Positions 62,677 through 64,000 of a DNA stretch of 64,000 bases are shown here, piece after piece. The stretch lies in contig CAVQDV010000005.1 in the NCBI GenBank assembly GCA_963711375.1, forward strand, positions 744,001 through 808,000. The letters run 5' to 3'. Made by a program: the position numbers and the translations under genes. The DNA comes from CAVQDV01 sp963711375. Its GTDB lineage: Bacteria; Pseudomonadota; Gammaproteobacteria; Coxiellales; Coxiellaceae. Within the stretch, counting starts at the first letter, position 1, and each line of letters begins with the position of its first letter. Below the pieces are notes generated by a model. The model was not told where the DNA came from, searched no databases, and saw only the letters and a program-made list of their open reading frames with translations.

Positions 62677-63597
62677 ATGCGGGAAAAATTAATTTTGCGA
62701 GCGGAAATGCTCGATACTCTTCGAGCCTTTTTTTCGGCTCGTGGTGTCATTGAAGTGGAAACACCACTACTCTGTTCTTTTTCGGTGACGGATATTCACA
62801 TGGACAGTTTTCAAGTGGAACATCGCTTTTTGCAAACCTCGCCAGAATATGCCATGAAGCGGCTTTTAGTCGAAAATTCTGGGCCTATATTTCAACTCTG
62901 CAAAAGTTTTCGTCGTGATGAGGCTGGCAAAAAACATAATCCCGAATTTGGAATGTTGGAATGGTATCGCCCCGGATTTGATCACCATCAATTAATGGAC
63001 GAAATGGATGAACTTTTAATTGAAACGCTTGATAATCGCCCGGCAATTCGGATGAGTTATCAAAAGATTTTCCAGGAATACTTAGCATTTGATCCATTTT
63101 ATGAAGATATAATATCTCTCCAGAAAATAATTAGCGCTAAAAATTTTGTTTCTCCACCTCTTATTCCAAATCTTACTCGTGTGGATTTATTGGATTTACT
63201 ATTCACACATTTTATTGAGCCTAATTTAGGTTTGGAAAAATCAGCCGTTTTTGTTTATGATTTTCCGGTTGAGCAAGCCGCCCTCTCTAAAATTCGTCAC
63301 GATCATCCCCCAGTAGGAGAACGTTTCGAGGTCTACATGAAAGGGACTGAATTAGCGAATGGATTTCATGAATTAACCCATGCGGATGAACAATTACAAC
63401 GTTTTTTACGCGATCAACAACACCGCGCACAAAAAAATAAATTCATCCCCGAAATTGATCATTTCTTTATTGATGCCTTAAAAAAAGGCCTGCCAGAGTG
63501 CTCAGGCGTGGCTTTAGGTTTCGATCGATTATTAATGCTGAAACGAGGGACGAATGATATTAAAGACGTTCTATGCTTTCCCTGGGACGAAATTTAA
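62677..63597 (+). CDS. epmA: EF-P--(R)-beta-lysine ligase
   Basis: 306 residues, a class II lysyl-tRNA synthetase-like catalytic domain without the anticodon-binding domain. VIEVETPLLCSFSVTDIH, LQTSPEYAMKRLL, CKSFRRDEAGKKHNPEF and the motif-3 ALGFDRLLML are seen. It attaches (R)-beta-lysine to EF-P. Close to efp, it fits its role. Its start lacks a clear ribosome binding site. Confidence 0.95.
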   Translation: MREKLILRAEMLDTLRAFFSARGVIEVETPLLCSFSVTDIHMDSFQVEHRFLQTSPEYAMKRLLVENSGPIFQLCKSFRRDEAGKKHNPEFGMLEWYRPGFDHHQLMDEMDELLIETLDNRPAIRMSYQKIFQEYLAFDPFYEDIISLQKIISAKNFVSPPLIPNLTRVDLLDLLFTHFIEPNLGLEKSAVFVYDFPVEQAALSKIRHDHPPVGERFEVYMKGTELANGFHELTHADEQLQRFLRDQQHRAQKNKFIPEIDHFFIDALKKGLPECSGVALGFDRLLMLKRGTNDIKDVLCFPWDEI

Positions 63598-63977
63598 TTC
63601 CTCCTTCCAGCGAGAGAATAAAGCGGAAAAGCAAAAATACTGAGAATAAGCTGATAAAGCGGCAAAACCGTGAGTAAAACACTAATCTTAGGATGAAGAC
63701 CTGCCGAAATCGCAAGAGAATATCCAACCACCCCAGAAATAATTTCTATCAATACAAAGACGAAAATCACCGAGCTTTGGAAAAAAGTAGCGTTCTTTTT
63801 TGAATTCAACCAAAGCAGCATTAAAAGCGGTAAAATCGACCATATATAATGAAATGAATACCCCAACCATTCTCCAAAGGTTAGCTCCCATGTATGTGAT
63901 AAATAGGATATCGCCCCAACGGTGCCCAGAATCCCAAAAATTAGCAGGTAAAAACTTGTAGTTTTAATGTATTTCAT
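63594..63977 (-). CDS. Small integral membrane protein (unrecognised)
   Basis: 127 residues with about four membrane segments (near 6-24, 38-55, 66-86 and 98-118). The ATG at 63977 has GGGAG six bases upstream; an in-frame TTG at 63998 would place that site inside the coding region, so 63977 is chosen. It overlaps the epmA end by four bases in the convergent direction. No family is recognised. Confidence 0.6.
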   Translation of the reverse strand: MKYIKTTSFYLLIFGILGTVGAISYLSHTWELTFGEWLGYSFHYIWSILPLLMLLWLNSKKNATFFQSSVIFVFVLIEIISGVVGYSLAISAGLHPKISVLLTVLPLYQLILSIFAFPLYSLAGRRN

Positions 63978-64000
63978 AAATAACTCCCTCTTATACAAAG

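Noticed and set aside
1..64000. tRNA or rRNA genes
   Set aside because: No cloverleaf T-loop motif with a matching acceptor stem and no rRNA-like conserved blocks were recognised on reading both strands.

Overview
The window reads as a chromosomal segment of an AT-rich gammaproteobacterium, most plausibly a relative of Legionellales/Coxiellaceae. The clues are a Kdo transferase with a Kdo hydroxylase, EF-P with EpmA, a panG-like/panB/panC cluster, and probable effector-type genes (a coiled-coil protein ending in a CaaX box, and a patatin with a NACHT protein). The lineage is inferred from gene content and family resemblance only. No rRNA, recognisable tRNA or CRISPR array was seen.

Layout. 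1-4509: tail of an AAA/DUF234 ATPase, malic enzyme, a DUF3147 membrane protein and parE. 4750-10955: MFS transporter and waaA, then (minus strand) a TolC-type protein with a SPOR-like C-terminus, Kdo hydroxylase and a PEP-mutase/isocitrate-lyase family enzyme. 11038-18168: an accessory minus-strand operon encoding patatin, a protein with an H...NC signature, a 1193-residue NACHT/pentapeptide/propeller protein with its own H...NC tail, a stand-alone H...NC protein, and two paralogous two-TM proteins. 18303-22978: glmS, a Fic protein, a decayed nucleotidyltransferase, and a DUF559 gene inside long inverted repeats. 22978-28842: polA, an enoyl-CoA hydratase family gene, ilvE and a DUF4143 ATPase.

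28862-37396 holds arginine biosynthesis: argCJBFGH on the minus strand, with an OAT-like argD and argR divergent on the plus strand. Two ARG boxes lie in the shared promoter region. ArgJ lets the acetyl group cycle, so glutamate-to-arginine is covered apart from carbamoyl phosphate supply. 37532-39857 is panG-like/panB/panC; with coaX and coaBC (48930-50881) much of the route to CoA is present. 40317-41298 holds an IS607-family remnant and an ATPase remnant. 41376-46617 is an ArsR-type regulator with a palindromic operator, followed by an ene-reductase, an SDR, an acyl-CoA ligase-like gene and a convergent DHA2 efflux pump. 46739-48127 holds DUF1284, bioY and a tautomerase-like gene.

48292-48414 contains a promoter, a SAM-II-like riboswitch and an intrinsic terminator, ahead of an unrecognised 82-codon gene. 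50958-55646 is a MacAB-TolC-type export operon. pdxB follows, then a two-gene operon of unknown function whose second product ends in CIIF. The window closes with priA, efp, epmA and a small membrane protein. Dispersed palindromic repeats (the CTCCCGCAAGGGGAG type and the GGGAGCGAAC type) sit in several intergenic gaps.
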